NCBI RefSeq assembly: GCF_001584165.1
Contig: NZ_CP013233.1
Location: 62,001-126,000 of the forward strand
Length of the DNA: 64,000 nucleotides
Direction of reading: 5' to 3'
Source of the DNA: Collimonas arenae
GTDB lineage: Bacteria > Pseudomonadota > Gammaproteobacteria > Burkholderiales > Burkholderiaceae_D
How positions within the stretch are numbered: position 1 is the first letter of the stretch; every line of letters starts with the position of its first letter. The position numbers and the translations under genes are program-made. Of this stretch, positions 18,109 through 25,082 are shown piece after piece. The notes under the pieces were generated by a model. That model was given only the letters and a program-made list of their open reading frames with translations. It ran no database searches and had not been told where the DNA came from.

Positions 18109-18581
18109 TGCGGCGTGCGCGCGAATGTCACTACGCATGCGAAGAGTCACCGAGGACGTCTTTGCGTCGGATAAATGTTCTTCCTCGGCGACTGGAACGT
18201 ACCCGGCCCGATGGTAGAACTCAACGGCGTTGAAGGAAGCCTCAAGAGTGAGCGCTTTGATGCCACTCACAGCCGCCATAGCTTCAAGTGCGCGCAGGAT
18301 TTTCAGACCAACCCCTTGCCGGGAATGGGATGGACTGACATAAACAGCCTCGATGAACGCAGTCTCTGGGTTCAACTGGCCGAATGCGATGATACTTTCA
18401 TTTATTTCTTCGACGAGCACTGTTTGTAGTTCAATCGCCGGGTGATATGTCTCGGCGGTTCGAGAGGAACACCAGCCTTCTATTTCTTTCGCCGGATAAT
18501 GCGCAGCGGCTTGCCCCCGAATTGCGGCTATGCGGGTTTGCAGTATTTCCGATGCATCAGGGATTTGGCTAGTCGGAGCAT
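18103..18581 (-). pseudogene. GNAT family N-acetyltransferase, cassette gene, apparent frameshift
   Basis: The C-terminal part is clear: IAFGQLNPETAFIEAVYVSP, then SRQGVGLKILRALEAM (acetyl-CoA loop, RQGVGL) and NAVEFYHRAGY. The same frame runs upstream (DASEILQTRIAAIRGQAAAH, YPAKEIEGW) but has no start codon. ATG at 18581 in another frame reads MLRLAK and joins PDASEIL if one A is added in the AAA at 18564-18566; the result is about 159 residues, normal for the family, starting 10 bases after an attC-type core (GTTAGAC). The enzyme would acetylate a small amine; substrate unknown. The stop codon lies within the attC-type site. Confidence 0.75.
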
Positions 18582-18590
18582 TCTTCTGCG

Positions 18591-18739
18591 GTCTAACGCG
18601 ATTAAAGGTTAATTTGAAAATTAATCAGTGCTAAGAACAATATCATGAATGCCCGTTATTGCCGATAGCGGACGCACTTGGCGCTTTTATAATCAAGTGC
18701 AGCCACATAAATACTCGCTCAAACTAAGTGTTGTTTAGT
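18591..18739 (-). repeat. Candidate second attC-type spacer
   Basis: On the minus strand the spacer between the membrane protein gene and the GNAT gene ends in GTTAGAC, a perfect GTTRRRY core. Its other end, near the stop codon at 18735, holds only a degenerate partner (plus strand GTTTAGT). Inside are GCACTTG … CAAGTGC arms and a family B palindrome (18651-18673). The length of about 149 bases is at the upper limit for attC. Confidence 0.45.
18651..18673. repeat. Family B palindrome
   Basis: CCGTTATTGCCGATAGCGG core, an imperfect palindrome inside the spacer downstream of the membrane protein gene. Confidence 0.6.
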
Positions 18740-19184
18740 TCATGCGTTCGCGTCGCTGGAAATATAGCGCCCCGCCGTAGATACAAAGTAACGGGTAGAC
18801 AAACCAAAAAACTTTGCGCCAAACTTCATTGATATTTGGGAGATGAGACAAAAGTAAAATGACAACAGACAGGCCAATGTGAAACAGTGGAGCGCGCCAA
18901 GATGCTGGCGGAGACCATCTGGCTGCGACAAAGCCGGTTAAAAAATAAGCAAGAGCGCCGGGAATTTGGTAAATAAACCATTCGTTGGAATTCACATCCA
19001 ACGGGCCTGACGACCCGTAGGGGGCATTGTGTATGGCTGGCCAAATAACAAATATATTCACCAATATACAAACAGGAATGCCAATGACCTTCGCGACAAC
19101 ACCTGCAATAATTCCGCGCAATGTACTCCGCTTCCGATGCGACGTTGATATAGATGGAGAACTATCAGTATTTTTAGGAAACAT
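18735..19184 (-). CDS. Hypothetical membrane protein (cassette-like gene)
   Basis: 149 residues. A basic N-terminus (STSHRKRSTLRG) is followed by four hydrophobic segments: VIGIPVCILVNIFVIWPAI, FIYQIPGALAYFLTGFVAA, PLFHIGLSVVILLLSHL and VFWFVYPLLCIYGGALYF, so an inner membrane protein with both ends inside is likely. It ends in RRERMN. Lower GC than the chromosomal genes. Family unknown. No ribosome binding site stands out before ATG 19184. Confidence 0.6.
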   Translation of the reverse strand: MFPKNTDSSPSISTSHRKRSTLRGIIAGVVAKVIGIPVCILVNIFVIWPAIHNAPYGSSGPLDVNSNEWFIYQIPGALAYFLTGFVAARWSPPASWRAPLFHIGLSVVILLLSHLPNINEVWRKVFWFVYPLLCIYGGALYFQRRERMN

Positions 19185-19199
19185 ATATTTAAGAAGTTT

Positions 19200-19322
19200 T
19201 TATTCAATATCGATGAATCGAAGGGCAATATATCCCGATTTTACTTCATGGACCGCACCTCTTTGGAACGGACGATTGCCTTGAATGTAGTCAACATTTT
19301 GACCTGGTATGGATGGAAGCAT
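19200..19322 (-). pseudogene. Short reading frame next to the IS, possibly cut by it
   Basis: On the minus strand, 40 codons from ATG 19322 (MLPSIPGQNVDYIQGNRPFQ …) end at TAA 19200-19202. The frame is open back to the IS edge at 19349 and beyond, so the gene may have lost its 5' part to the IS insertion. The ending HEVKSGYIALRFIDIE looks like real protein, but no family is recognised. Confidence 0.3.
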
Positions 19323-19349
19323 GACGCTGGTGAAAGTCTGCTTCTGGCC

Positions 19350-21039
19350 GAGGCCGTGTAAAAACGCTGAATCCATCAAGGGAGCCGAGATCCACGTCAT
19401 TTTAACGCGACATTGTTGATAATAGAGAGCCCTGCAAACGCGGCGGCTATTTCCCTTGGCCTAGTAAATAGCCGTCTCCAAACATATCTCCTGACGCTAA
19501 AAGCGCCTATGCGCTCATCACCTTCATCAAGGTTCCCACGCCCAGCACGTTGATCATCCGCTTCATGTTGTAAGCCAGGACATGCAAGCTCATCTCGGTG
19601 CTCACTCGGGCCTTGGTTTTGGTGAGGAAGTGCGTAGCACCCATCCATGCCTTGATGGTGCCGAATGGATGCTCAACCGTTTGCCGGCGTATTCGCATCG
19701 CCTTCGGCGTTCGTTCCAACCGCTCCTGCATGGCCTCCAGTACAGACTCATGCTCCCATCGTGTCACGCGCCGTTGAGGACTTGGCGTGCATGCGGATTT
19801 GAGTGAGCACTGCTGGCAATTCGAGCTCCAATAGCGGTGCAAATTCAAGCCTTTCTCTTTGCTCGTGAAACGCCAGATCAATCGCTCTCCGGCGGGACAC
19901 TGATATTCATTGGCGCGTGCGTCGTAAATGAAATCCGCTTTGCCAAACCGACCTTCAGCAGAGGCATTGGAGGTCAGGTTCTTCGGGACGATCACGTTGA
20001 TGCCGGCTTGTGTGCACGCCAGGATCTCTTCTCCTTTGAAGTAACCACGATCAGCAACTACGGTCAGCGATGCGGTGCCAATCGCTTCTTGCGCTTGCCG
20101 GCTCATCGAGTGCAGTTGATCCCGGTCGCTCCCGATGTTGGTCACCTCGTGCGCCACAATCAGATGATGCTTTGCGTCGACCACCGTTTGTACGTTGTAG
20201 CCAACGACGCCTGTACCACGCGTCTTCATCGACCGTGCATCAGGATCGGTTTGAGAGACTTGTTGATCCGGCGTCTTCTGGAGTTTTAATTGGATGTCTT
20301 CAAGCTCTCGCATCTGCGCCTTGAGCGCTGCGATATTCTCATGCAGTCGAGTTGTCGTGAGTTGCTTGCGGTCCGGCTCTTGGCGATCCGCCGTGTCGAG
20401 GGCTGTCAGATAGCGATCAATGCTCGCTGCGATCTCTTCCATGCGCCGTTGCAGCTTGGCGCTGGTGAAGTTGCGGTCGCGGTTGTTGACGGCTTTGAAT
20501 TTGCTGCCGTCAATAGCGACCAGCGCTTCAGAGAACAGGCCAAGTCGCTGACACAGCACGACGAACTGCTTGCATACATTGGAGATGGCACGGCCATTGT
20601 CTTTGCGGAAGTTGGCGATAGTCTTGAAGTCCGGCGTCAAATGCCCTGTCAGCCACATCAGTTCAACGTTACGCTGCGCCTCTCGTTCCAGGCGACGGCT
20701 TGATTGGAGCCGATTGAGATAGCCGTAGATGTAAATCTTGAGAAGAACCGATGGGTGATAGGCCGGACGTCCTGTTTGTGCAGGCATTGTTCCTTCGAAA
20801 CCCATTTGCACCAGGTCCAGTTCATCGACGAAAACATCGACTACCCGCACTGGGTTGCTATCGGCAACGTAGTCGTCCAGTTGCTCGGGAAGCAAAATGC
20901 GTTGACTGCGATCCAGCCCTTCAATGAAGCGTTTCATAGGTGTACCTCGAACAGAGTCATCTGTTCGTGTGACATGGATCGCCGCAAATCGTTTACTTCC
21001 GATTAGAATTAGCGCTCAACAGCGTTTTTACACAGCCTC
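19350..21039 (-). mobile_element. IS1182-family insertion sequence, copy 1
   Basis: 1,690 bp with terminal inverted repeats (GAGGC C/T GTGTAAAAACGCTG at both ends). GGCC flanks it on both sides (19346-19349 and 21040-21043), consistent with a 4-bp palindromic target duplication. One intact transposase gene on the minus strand. It interrupts a family B palindrome, whose halves read GTCTGCTTCT and GATACCAGACGC when joined across GGCC. Confidence 0.9.
19507..20937 (-). CDS. IS1182 family transposase, copy 1
   Basis: 476 residues. MKRFIEGLDRSQRILLPEQL at the start is typical of the IS1182 family. The DDE catalytic residues are seen in LVAIDGSKFKAVNNRDRN (first Asp), TVVADRGYFKGEE (second Asp) and RRQTVEHPFGTIKAWMG (Glu). 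A Cys group (CPAGE, SSNCQQCSLKSAC) near 355-395 suits the insertion domain of this family. The protein sequence equals that of copy 2, so the gene is intact and the copying recent. Confidence 0.96.
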   Translation of the reverse strand: MKRFIEGLDRSQRILLPEQLDDYVADSNPVRVVDVFVDELDLVQMGFEGTMPAQTGRPAYHPSVLLKIYIYGYLNRLQSSRRLEREAQRNVELMWLTGHLTPDFKTIANFRKDNGRAISNVCKQFVVLCQRLGLFSEALVAIDGSKFKAVNNRDRNFTSAKLQRRMEEIAASIDRYLTALDTADRQEPDRKQLTTTRLHENIAALKAQMRELEDIQLKLQKTPDQQVSQTDPDARSMKTRGTGVVGYNVQTVVDAKHHLIVAHEVTNIGSDRDQLHSMSRQAQEAIGTASLTVVADRGYFKGEEILACTQAGINVIVPKNLTSNASAEGRFGKADFIYDARANEYQCPAGERLIWRFTSKEKGLNLHRYWSSNCQQCSLKSACTPSPQRRVTRWEHESVLEAMQERLERTPKAMRIRRQTVEHPFGTIKAWMGATHFLTKTKARVSTEMSLHVLAYNMKRMINVLGVGTLMKVMSA

Positions 21040-21078
21040 GGCCGATACCAGACGCAGGTGAATGGATAGTCGATTCGG

Positions 21079-21447
21079 TTACCGGAGTGCAACAAAGGCA
21101 GCATGCATAGCCAGTTCGTAAGCCTCTTCGTTGAATCCTGGGTTTCCCATTTTGAAAGCAATTAGTTCTTCTTCGAATGTCCGCTTGGCCCGAGGATACT
21201 TAAATAACGCTAGGCCTACTGCTGTCGCGTCTTTCCACATTCGCTTCACCAAAGCCAAGGCGTGCTCATAAGCAGGCTGGCTCAATGCAGGCAGAACTTC
21301 CGACAAGTCAAGCGCCGGGGGACGCTCCGATGGTGGTCCCCATTTACGCGTCCATTCGTTGTAGTAGAAGAGCAGGAACACCGCGTCTAATAACTGGGCG
21401 GCACGTATTTTGCGGATGTAGTCCGCCCGTTGCTCAGTCCTGTCCAT
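21079..21447 (-). CDS. Hypothetical protein (cassette-like gene)
   Basis: 122 residues, soluble, mainly helical by look (IRKIRAAQLLDAVFLLFYYN, YEHALALVKRMWKDATAVGL, FNEEAYELAMHAAFVALR). A good GGAGG-type site stands before the ATG at 21447. The stop codon is 36 bases from the edge of the IS target. Family not recognised. Confidence 0.6.
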   Translation of the reverse strand: MDRTEQRADYIRKIRAAQLLDAVFLLFYYNEWTRKWGPPSERPPALDLSEVLPALSQPAYEHALALVKRMWKDATAVGLALFKYPRAKRTFEEELIAFKMGNPGFNEEAYELAMHAAFVALR

Positions 21448-21486
21448 CCCCCTCCCGATTATTGTTTGAAGCGGATAACCCAGAGT

Positions 21487-21774
21487 CTAGACTCTCGGTG
21501 GTCGATTGAGCATCAATGCCCAAGCTGCACTGGCCCACATAATGATGCCTGTGCCTAGGCAGCCAATTGCGTCAAATGCAACGACAGGTACAAGCTGCGG
21601 GTATACGACGGCGAACAATATCAACGCGCTCCCAGTAAAGTAACGAGGGCGGGTTGAGAGGATATGCGTAAGCGGAAAACAGAACAGACCAATGACGAAA
21701 ATGGCGGATGGGAAGACCCAGGTAGCAAGGTTAATCCTTGGCAAGAGTATATAAATTACAGCTATCAAGCCCAT
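21487..21774 (-). CDS. Small hypothetical membrane protein
   Basis: 95 residues from ATG 21774. Three hydrophobic segments: LIAVIYILLPRINLATWVF, AIFVIGLFCFPLTHIL and YFTGSALILFAVVYPQLVPV, then a fourth weak one near the end (CLGTGIIMWASAAWALML). Its start overlaps the end of the membrane protein gene upstream (ATGGGCTTGA), so both are made from one transcript and perhaps work together. Family unknown. Confidence 0.5.
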   Translation of the reverse strand: MGLIAVIYILLPRINLATWVFPSAIFVIGLFCFPLTHILSTRPRYFTGSALILFAVVYPQLVPVVAFDAIGCLGTGIIMWASAAWALMLNRPPRV

Positions 21775-22055
21775 TGAGTTGTATTTACGATGGTAAAGAC
21801 ACGCTTTGTCCGTTGCCCCTGAGGGGAGTTGGCGTCTATTTTTAGAGCGCCTTGATATTTCCGGTATTGCAAAAGAGCGAGGACAGTTAATGCGAGTGTG
21901 CCTATTATTGTGAGCACCAGCCCAGTGAAATGTATTCCGTTGGCAAGATTCAAACACCAAAGGCCAAGCCCCATGCCGCCTAAAACGGCGAATCTTCCTG
22001 CCTCAGAAGCTTGATTTGCACGAAGTACATCTATGCTTGTGGGGGCTGGAATCAT
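21765..22055 (-). CDS. Small hypothetical membrane protein
   Basis: 96 residues from ATG 22055, preceded by GAAGGGAG at 10 bases; the longer open frame to 22181 lacks such a site. Two membrane segments: FAVLGGMGLGLWCLNLANGI and FTGLVLTIIGTLALTVLALL, then a basic tail. Coupled to the gene at 21774. Family unknown; such two-gene membrane pairs occur among mobile cassettes. Confidence 0.5.
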   Translation of the reverse strand: MIPAPTSIDVLRANQASEAGRFAVLGGMGLGLWCLNLANGIHFTGLVLTIIGTLALTVLALLQYRKYQGALKIDANSPQGQRTKRVFTIVNTTQWA

Positions 22056-22268
22056 ATTCGTAACACTCCCTTCAATTAGATTTCTTAAGTGATTTACATG
22101 CTTGGCTGGAACGAGCGCTTCTGGCCCAAGCAGTATAAAAACGTAAGCCTTAGAAATAATATATATGTAACTGATAAACAACTGTGAAATGAGGCAGCTT
22201 AAGCCGATGCCATGATGGCAGAAACAAAATTTCCTTACGACAACATGTTCGTTTTTGTTATCGATTTG

Positions 22269-22316
22269 ACGGCGGGCATAACCGGCCGGTTTTGGCCGAC
22301 TACGGTCGTCCGCCGT
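22269..22316. repeat. Family B palindrome with long outer stem
   Basis: Outer arms ACGGCGG (22269-22275) and CCGCCGT (22310-22316) enclose CCGGCCGG and TTTTGGCCGACTACGG. It lies between the stop of the 22325 gene and the next genes. Confidence 0.65.
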
Positions 22317-22324
22317 GGGTAGCT

Positions 22325-22912
22325 TCAGAAGGGATTGTTCTCGCCCTGGGCGCCATTTTCAAACATATTGAATGCGCCCCTAAAAGCCCATATTTCGGGA
22401 GGCGTAGGATGTCGAGGCCCGCCACGTGGGACTTTGCTTGTCTGTTTCTTGACCCATTGTCTGAGCATTTTCCAGAATTTTTCAGTTTGCATCGTCGCCC
22501 CGATACCAATTACACGGTAATGATTGCCAATCCATTCAAAGGATGACAGCCCTATGGTGCGCATTTCAGAGAGCTTATCCGTTTGCATATTGCGAATATT
22601 CAGCCAAATTACACCGGGGTGGGCACCAAAATAAGGTAGCGAAGTATCTGCTCCCGATTTAACTTCTACCCAACCGTCGAACGGATTGCTAATTTCTCCT
22701 GACGTTTCCTTAGCACCTCGAAAAAGAGGAAGAGAGCCACTGGGGATGTGCCAAAGGCAATAACGGCCTGGCTCTAAAACCTCAATGCGTTTTACTGCTA
22801 CCCATCGTCCTGCGCCAGCCGAGACTATGAACGCAATTTCCTCATTTTCATTGAGATAAGAAAGCACCTCTAGCTGGTCGGATTCGTTGCAATAAATTGG
22901 CAACCAAGGCAT
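22325..22912 (-). CDS. Hypothetical protein (cassette-like gene)
   Basis: 195 residues, soluble. The first half reads IYCNESDQLEVLSYLNENEE, then RWVAVKRIEVLEPGRYCLWH and IPSGSLPLFRG; the second half has VKSGADTSLPYFGAHPGVIW and IGLSSFEWIGNHY. Trp- and Tyr-rich, no catalytic motif seen. I have the impression of a conserved cassette-borne family but cannot name it. The region upstream of its start carries the nine-fold hexamer repeat, so its expression could vary with repeat number. Confidence 0.6.
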   Translation of the reverse strand: MPWLPIYCNESDQLEVLSYLNENEEIAFIVSAGAGRWVAVKRIEVLEPGRYCLWHIPSGSLPLFRGAKETSGEISNPFDGWVEVKSGADTSLPYFGAHPGVIWLNIRNMQTDKLSEMRTIGLSSFEWIGNHYRVIGIGATMQTEKFWKMLRQWVKKQTSKVPRGGPRHPTPPEIWAFRGAFNMFENGAQGENNPF

Positions 22913-22925
22913 GTATTAACTTCCT

Positions 22926-23048
22926 ATTCAAATGGCAATGTCTCGAGATTAAACTGCTTCTGCTTCTGCTTCTGCTTCTGCTTCTGCTTCTGCTTCTGCT
23001 TCTGCTTCCGCTTCTGGCCGCATTGCGACCTTCATTTGCCATTCGAAT
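22926..23048. repeat. Hairpin spacer with nine TGCTTC hexamers
   Basis: Inverted arms ATTCAAATGGCAATG (22926-22940) and CATTTGCCATTCGAAT (23033-23048) match apart from one mismatch and one extra base. Between them are nine perfect TGCTTC units (22955-23008), then a degenerate unit and CTTCTGGCCGCATTGCGACC, which is a family B palindrome half-and-half. The hexamers look like an expansion of the left arm of that palindrome. Confidence 0.8.
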
Positions 23049-23054
23049 TGCGCT

Positions 23055-23455
23055 TTATGGACTTGTTAGTGTTTCCGTCATGTCACGCCATGCAATCGAC
23101 GCAGGAAATTCACGGCCATTAAAAAACGCCAGAAACGCATCTACCACCATCGGAGCCGTAAACCATTCATCCGCCAATAATTTTATTTCGCCACCCCCAA
23201 AGGCCAAGATTGTGCCATCGGGATAAGCCTTGCTCGGGTATCGTGATATCCGCGGTAATGTCGATTCTTGAAGATGTCACGATGTTCCAACATGCATGTA
23301 ACGCCACCGCCGGCAACTTGCAAATAGTTCCCATGGACGTCAGTTAGCGATGCATATGATGAAGGGCCGTAACTACGCAGTACCAAAATCGCCGAACGAA
23401 CCTGTGCCTCGTTGGCATTTTCAACTGGACGCTTTTTCTCAACCTCTAGCCGCAT
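23055..23455 (-). pseudogene. Hypothetical protein, possible immunity-type, apparent frameshift
   Basis: From ATG 23455 (GGGAGG upstream) the frame reads MRLEVEKKRPVENANEAQVR, then LRSYGPSSYASLTDVHGNYL and KNRHYRGYHDT. At the CCC of 23236-23238 one missing base shifts the frame; repaired, it continues SKAYPDGTILAFGGGEIKLL, DEWFTAPMVVDAFLAFFNG and ends at TAA 23055-23057. About 133 residues. Small acidic/aromatic proteins of this build are common as immunity proteins of polymorphic toxins, but this is an impression, not a family match. Confidence 0.5.
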
Positions 23456-23807
23456 TATTTACTGACCTCCCGAATACCCCATCACCTACCTGCGGCAACA
23501 TTAAATTTCCAAAATAGTATCAGATTGCTCAAACGCTCGACCGTCTGGAATTGGCCGTTTTGTGTCGGCCGACTCATAATAAGTTGTCCACTTTCATACG
23601 CATCTTTGAAGCCCCGGCATGAATTCCTCGCAGATGAGTCCTCCACATATATTTTCTGCTAGCTTGGGCGTATTGCCGTTAATTTCCAGGGAGGTTCAGC
23701 GGGACACATCATTGTGCGATGAAATTTCAAGCGAATTGGATATTAATTTTGGCGCTTCTGCGGCTATAACGAAACACCACCGCTGAATCACCGGTTAGCC
23801 TATTCCG
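23456..23807. other. Spacer with a family B palindrome and a doubtful small ORF
   Basis: 352 bases. CCGTCTGGAATTGGCCGTTT and TGTCGGCCGACTCAT (23541-23574) form a family B palindrome. A plus-strand frame of 55 codons (23619-23786, MNSSQMSPPHIFSASLGVLP …) is open but has no ribosome binding site and runs against all neighbours. GTTAGCC at 23794-23800, by the stop of the DUF2199 gene, is one base from the GTTRRRY attC core. Confidence 0.4.
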
Positions 23808-24317
23808 CTACTTCCCCACTGGATGCATCATTACAGAATAAAGTTCAGCAACCCGCTCCACCGTTACTCCGTTCCGCTGCTCCATTGCAAGTGGGTGGCC
23901 AGTTGGCTCAAGCTCAATATACGGACGGATACCATCGTCTCGTAAATGAACCATCGTTTTGAGATTCATTGTGTCTGGATAGGGCTTCAGCCACGCGTTA
24001 AGCCAGCCAAAGAATGGCCCAACTTGCGAGCGCTTATCCTGCTCAAAATATTTGAGCCATTCAATAAAATTGGCGTCACTAAGTGATACCCATACGCCCC
24101 AACTGAATGGTTCTGCTTCTCCTATGACTGGGATTTCAATGCATCCGCGAACGAAGAAATGCTGTTTATCTATAACGCAATCGTCGCTCCCCAAATCGCA
24201 CCGGGTCGCACGCTCGCCTTCAGGAATTTCGTAGTAACTAAGTGGGGCATGGGCGCCAAAGCTCGGCATACCTTCGTGAATCTCGCCGCATGAATTGCAT
24301 TTGAATTTAAATGACAT
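23808..24317 (-). CDS. DUF2199 domain protein (cassette-like gene)
   Basis: 169 residues from ATG 24317; an in-frame ATG at 24362 would add 15 residues. The signature is strong: FKCNSCGEIHEGMPSFG at the start, with the CxxC pair; LGSDDCVIDKQHFFVRGCIE near 45; WGVWVSLSDANFIEW near 80. The DUF2199 family has unknown function and is listed among domains found at toxin-immunity loci, which fits this island. The two N-terminal cysteines may bind zinc together with the later Cys/His residues. Confidence 0.82.
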   Translation of the reverse strand: MSFKFKCNSCGEIHEGMPSFGAHAPLSYYEIPEGERATRCDLGSDDCVIDKQHFFVRGCIEIPVIGEAEPFSWGVWVSLSDANFIEWLKYFEQDKRSQVGPFFGWLNAWLKPYPDTMNLKTMVHLRDDGIRPYIELEPTGHPLAMEQRNGVTVERVAELYSVMMHPVGK

Positions 24318-24410
24318 ATTGAACGACGAGGCGGGCGAGTTTGCGATTATGAATCCTGCCATGGAAAATTTGGCAAAGCAACATTAATTCGAGCTCGCAC
24401 TTGAAGGACG

Positions 24411-24426
24411 GCTATTGGCCAATAGC
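24411..24426. repeat. Perfect 16-bp palindrome (family B)
   Basis: GCTATTGGCCAATAGC is a perfect palindrome flanked by GGAC and GGGC, located upstream of the DUF2199 gene. It is the most symmetrical family B copy and shows the GGCC core that the IS copies used as target elsewhere. Confidence 0.8.
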
Positions 24427-24566
24427 GGGCGCTAGTTTAAGGTAACCTGTGAGCGAACTCCATAACGAGACGCCGATTGTGATATGTAGTCCGCAGCAGT
24501 CACCCTGCATTCCTCATCAGTAGTCTATTAATGATCCCTGGAAGATCAGTGAATCCATCCCAGGAT

Positions 24567-24971
24567 TCAAGGCTTTTTAACAAATTCGACACGATAATCG
24601 GGGACTGTCGATAACAATTTTCCGCCCCTCGTTGACAGGGTAAACATTCCTACCACTACATCATTTTTTATGTCCTCGTAGTTTTTTTGATCGATAGTTT
24701 CACCACGCAATGCGTTAGTCAGGCCCTTTCGAATGGATGGTTCGACAATAAAACAAGCTGTCGCTACTAAACTTTCGACTAGTTGCCCGTTGACCAGGAG
24801 GCTACGTTTTTCCCTGAGCTCAGTTGCACTAAACTCGAACTCGAGATTCGGACTTTTGTAGACGAAAAAAAACTCATCCGCAATGTCGTAAAACTTGGTT
24901 GAGCCCCTAATTCTTATATTTTTTTCTGTATCGACAGCACTAATCGTCTTCTGGTCATATTGAAACGCCAT
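24567..24971 (-). CDS. Hypothetical protein (cassette-like gene)
   Basis: 134 residues with AAGGAG 8 bases before ATG 24971. Soluble, charged, no membrane segment: KTISAVDTEKNIRIRGSTKF, ADEFFFVYKSPNLEFEFSAT, KNYEDIKNDVVVGMFTLSTR. Family not recognised. It is the first gene of the minus-strand series left of the second IS, so the original cassette-reading start or an integrase could have been just to the right. Confidence 0.6.
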   Translation of the reverse strand: MAFQYDQKTISAVDTEKNIRIRGSTKFYDIADEFFFVYKSPNLEFEFSATELREKRSLLVNGQLVESLVATACFIVEPSIRKGLTNALRGETIDQKNYEDIKNDVVVGMFTLSTRGGKLLSTVPDYRVEFVKKP

Positions 24972-25082
24972 TCTGTGCTCCTTAGGCTATGCGATTTTCT
25001 TGATATTGGCGATGGTCAGTCATATGACGATGATGTCCAGATGTCCGCTTTGGGCTGAATTCGTCAATGACTGCTACTGGCC

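Noticed and set aside
20070..20703. Plus-strand frames inside IS copy 1 (and mirror ones in copy 2)
   Set aside because: Antisense of the IS1182 transposase; no independent coding signs.
22955..23008. CRISPR array
   Set aside because: The nine units are six bases and contiguous, without spacers; a simple tandem repeat.
22848..23042. Minus-strand frame with an Arg/Ser dipeptide repeat, like a nucleic-acid binding tail
   Set aside because: Also produced by the hexamers; it overlaps the start of the 22325-22912 gene and has no own signals.
22897..23226. Plus-strand frame with a run of about 18 leucines, like a membrane segment
   Set aside because: The leucines come only from the TGCTTC hexamers; the rest is antisense to the 23055-23455 gene.
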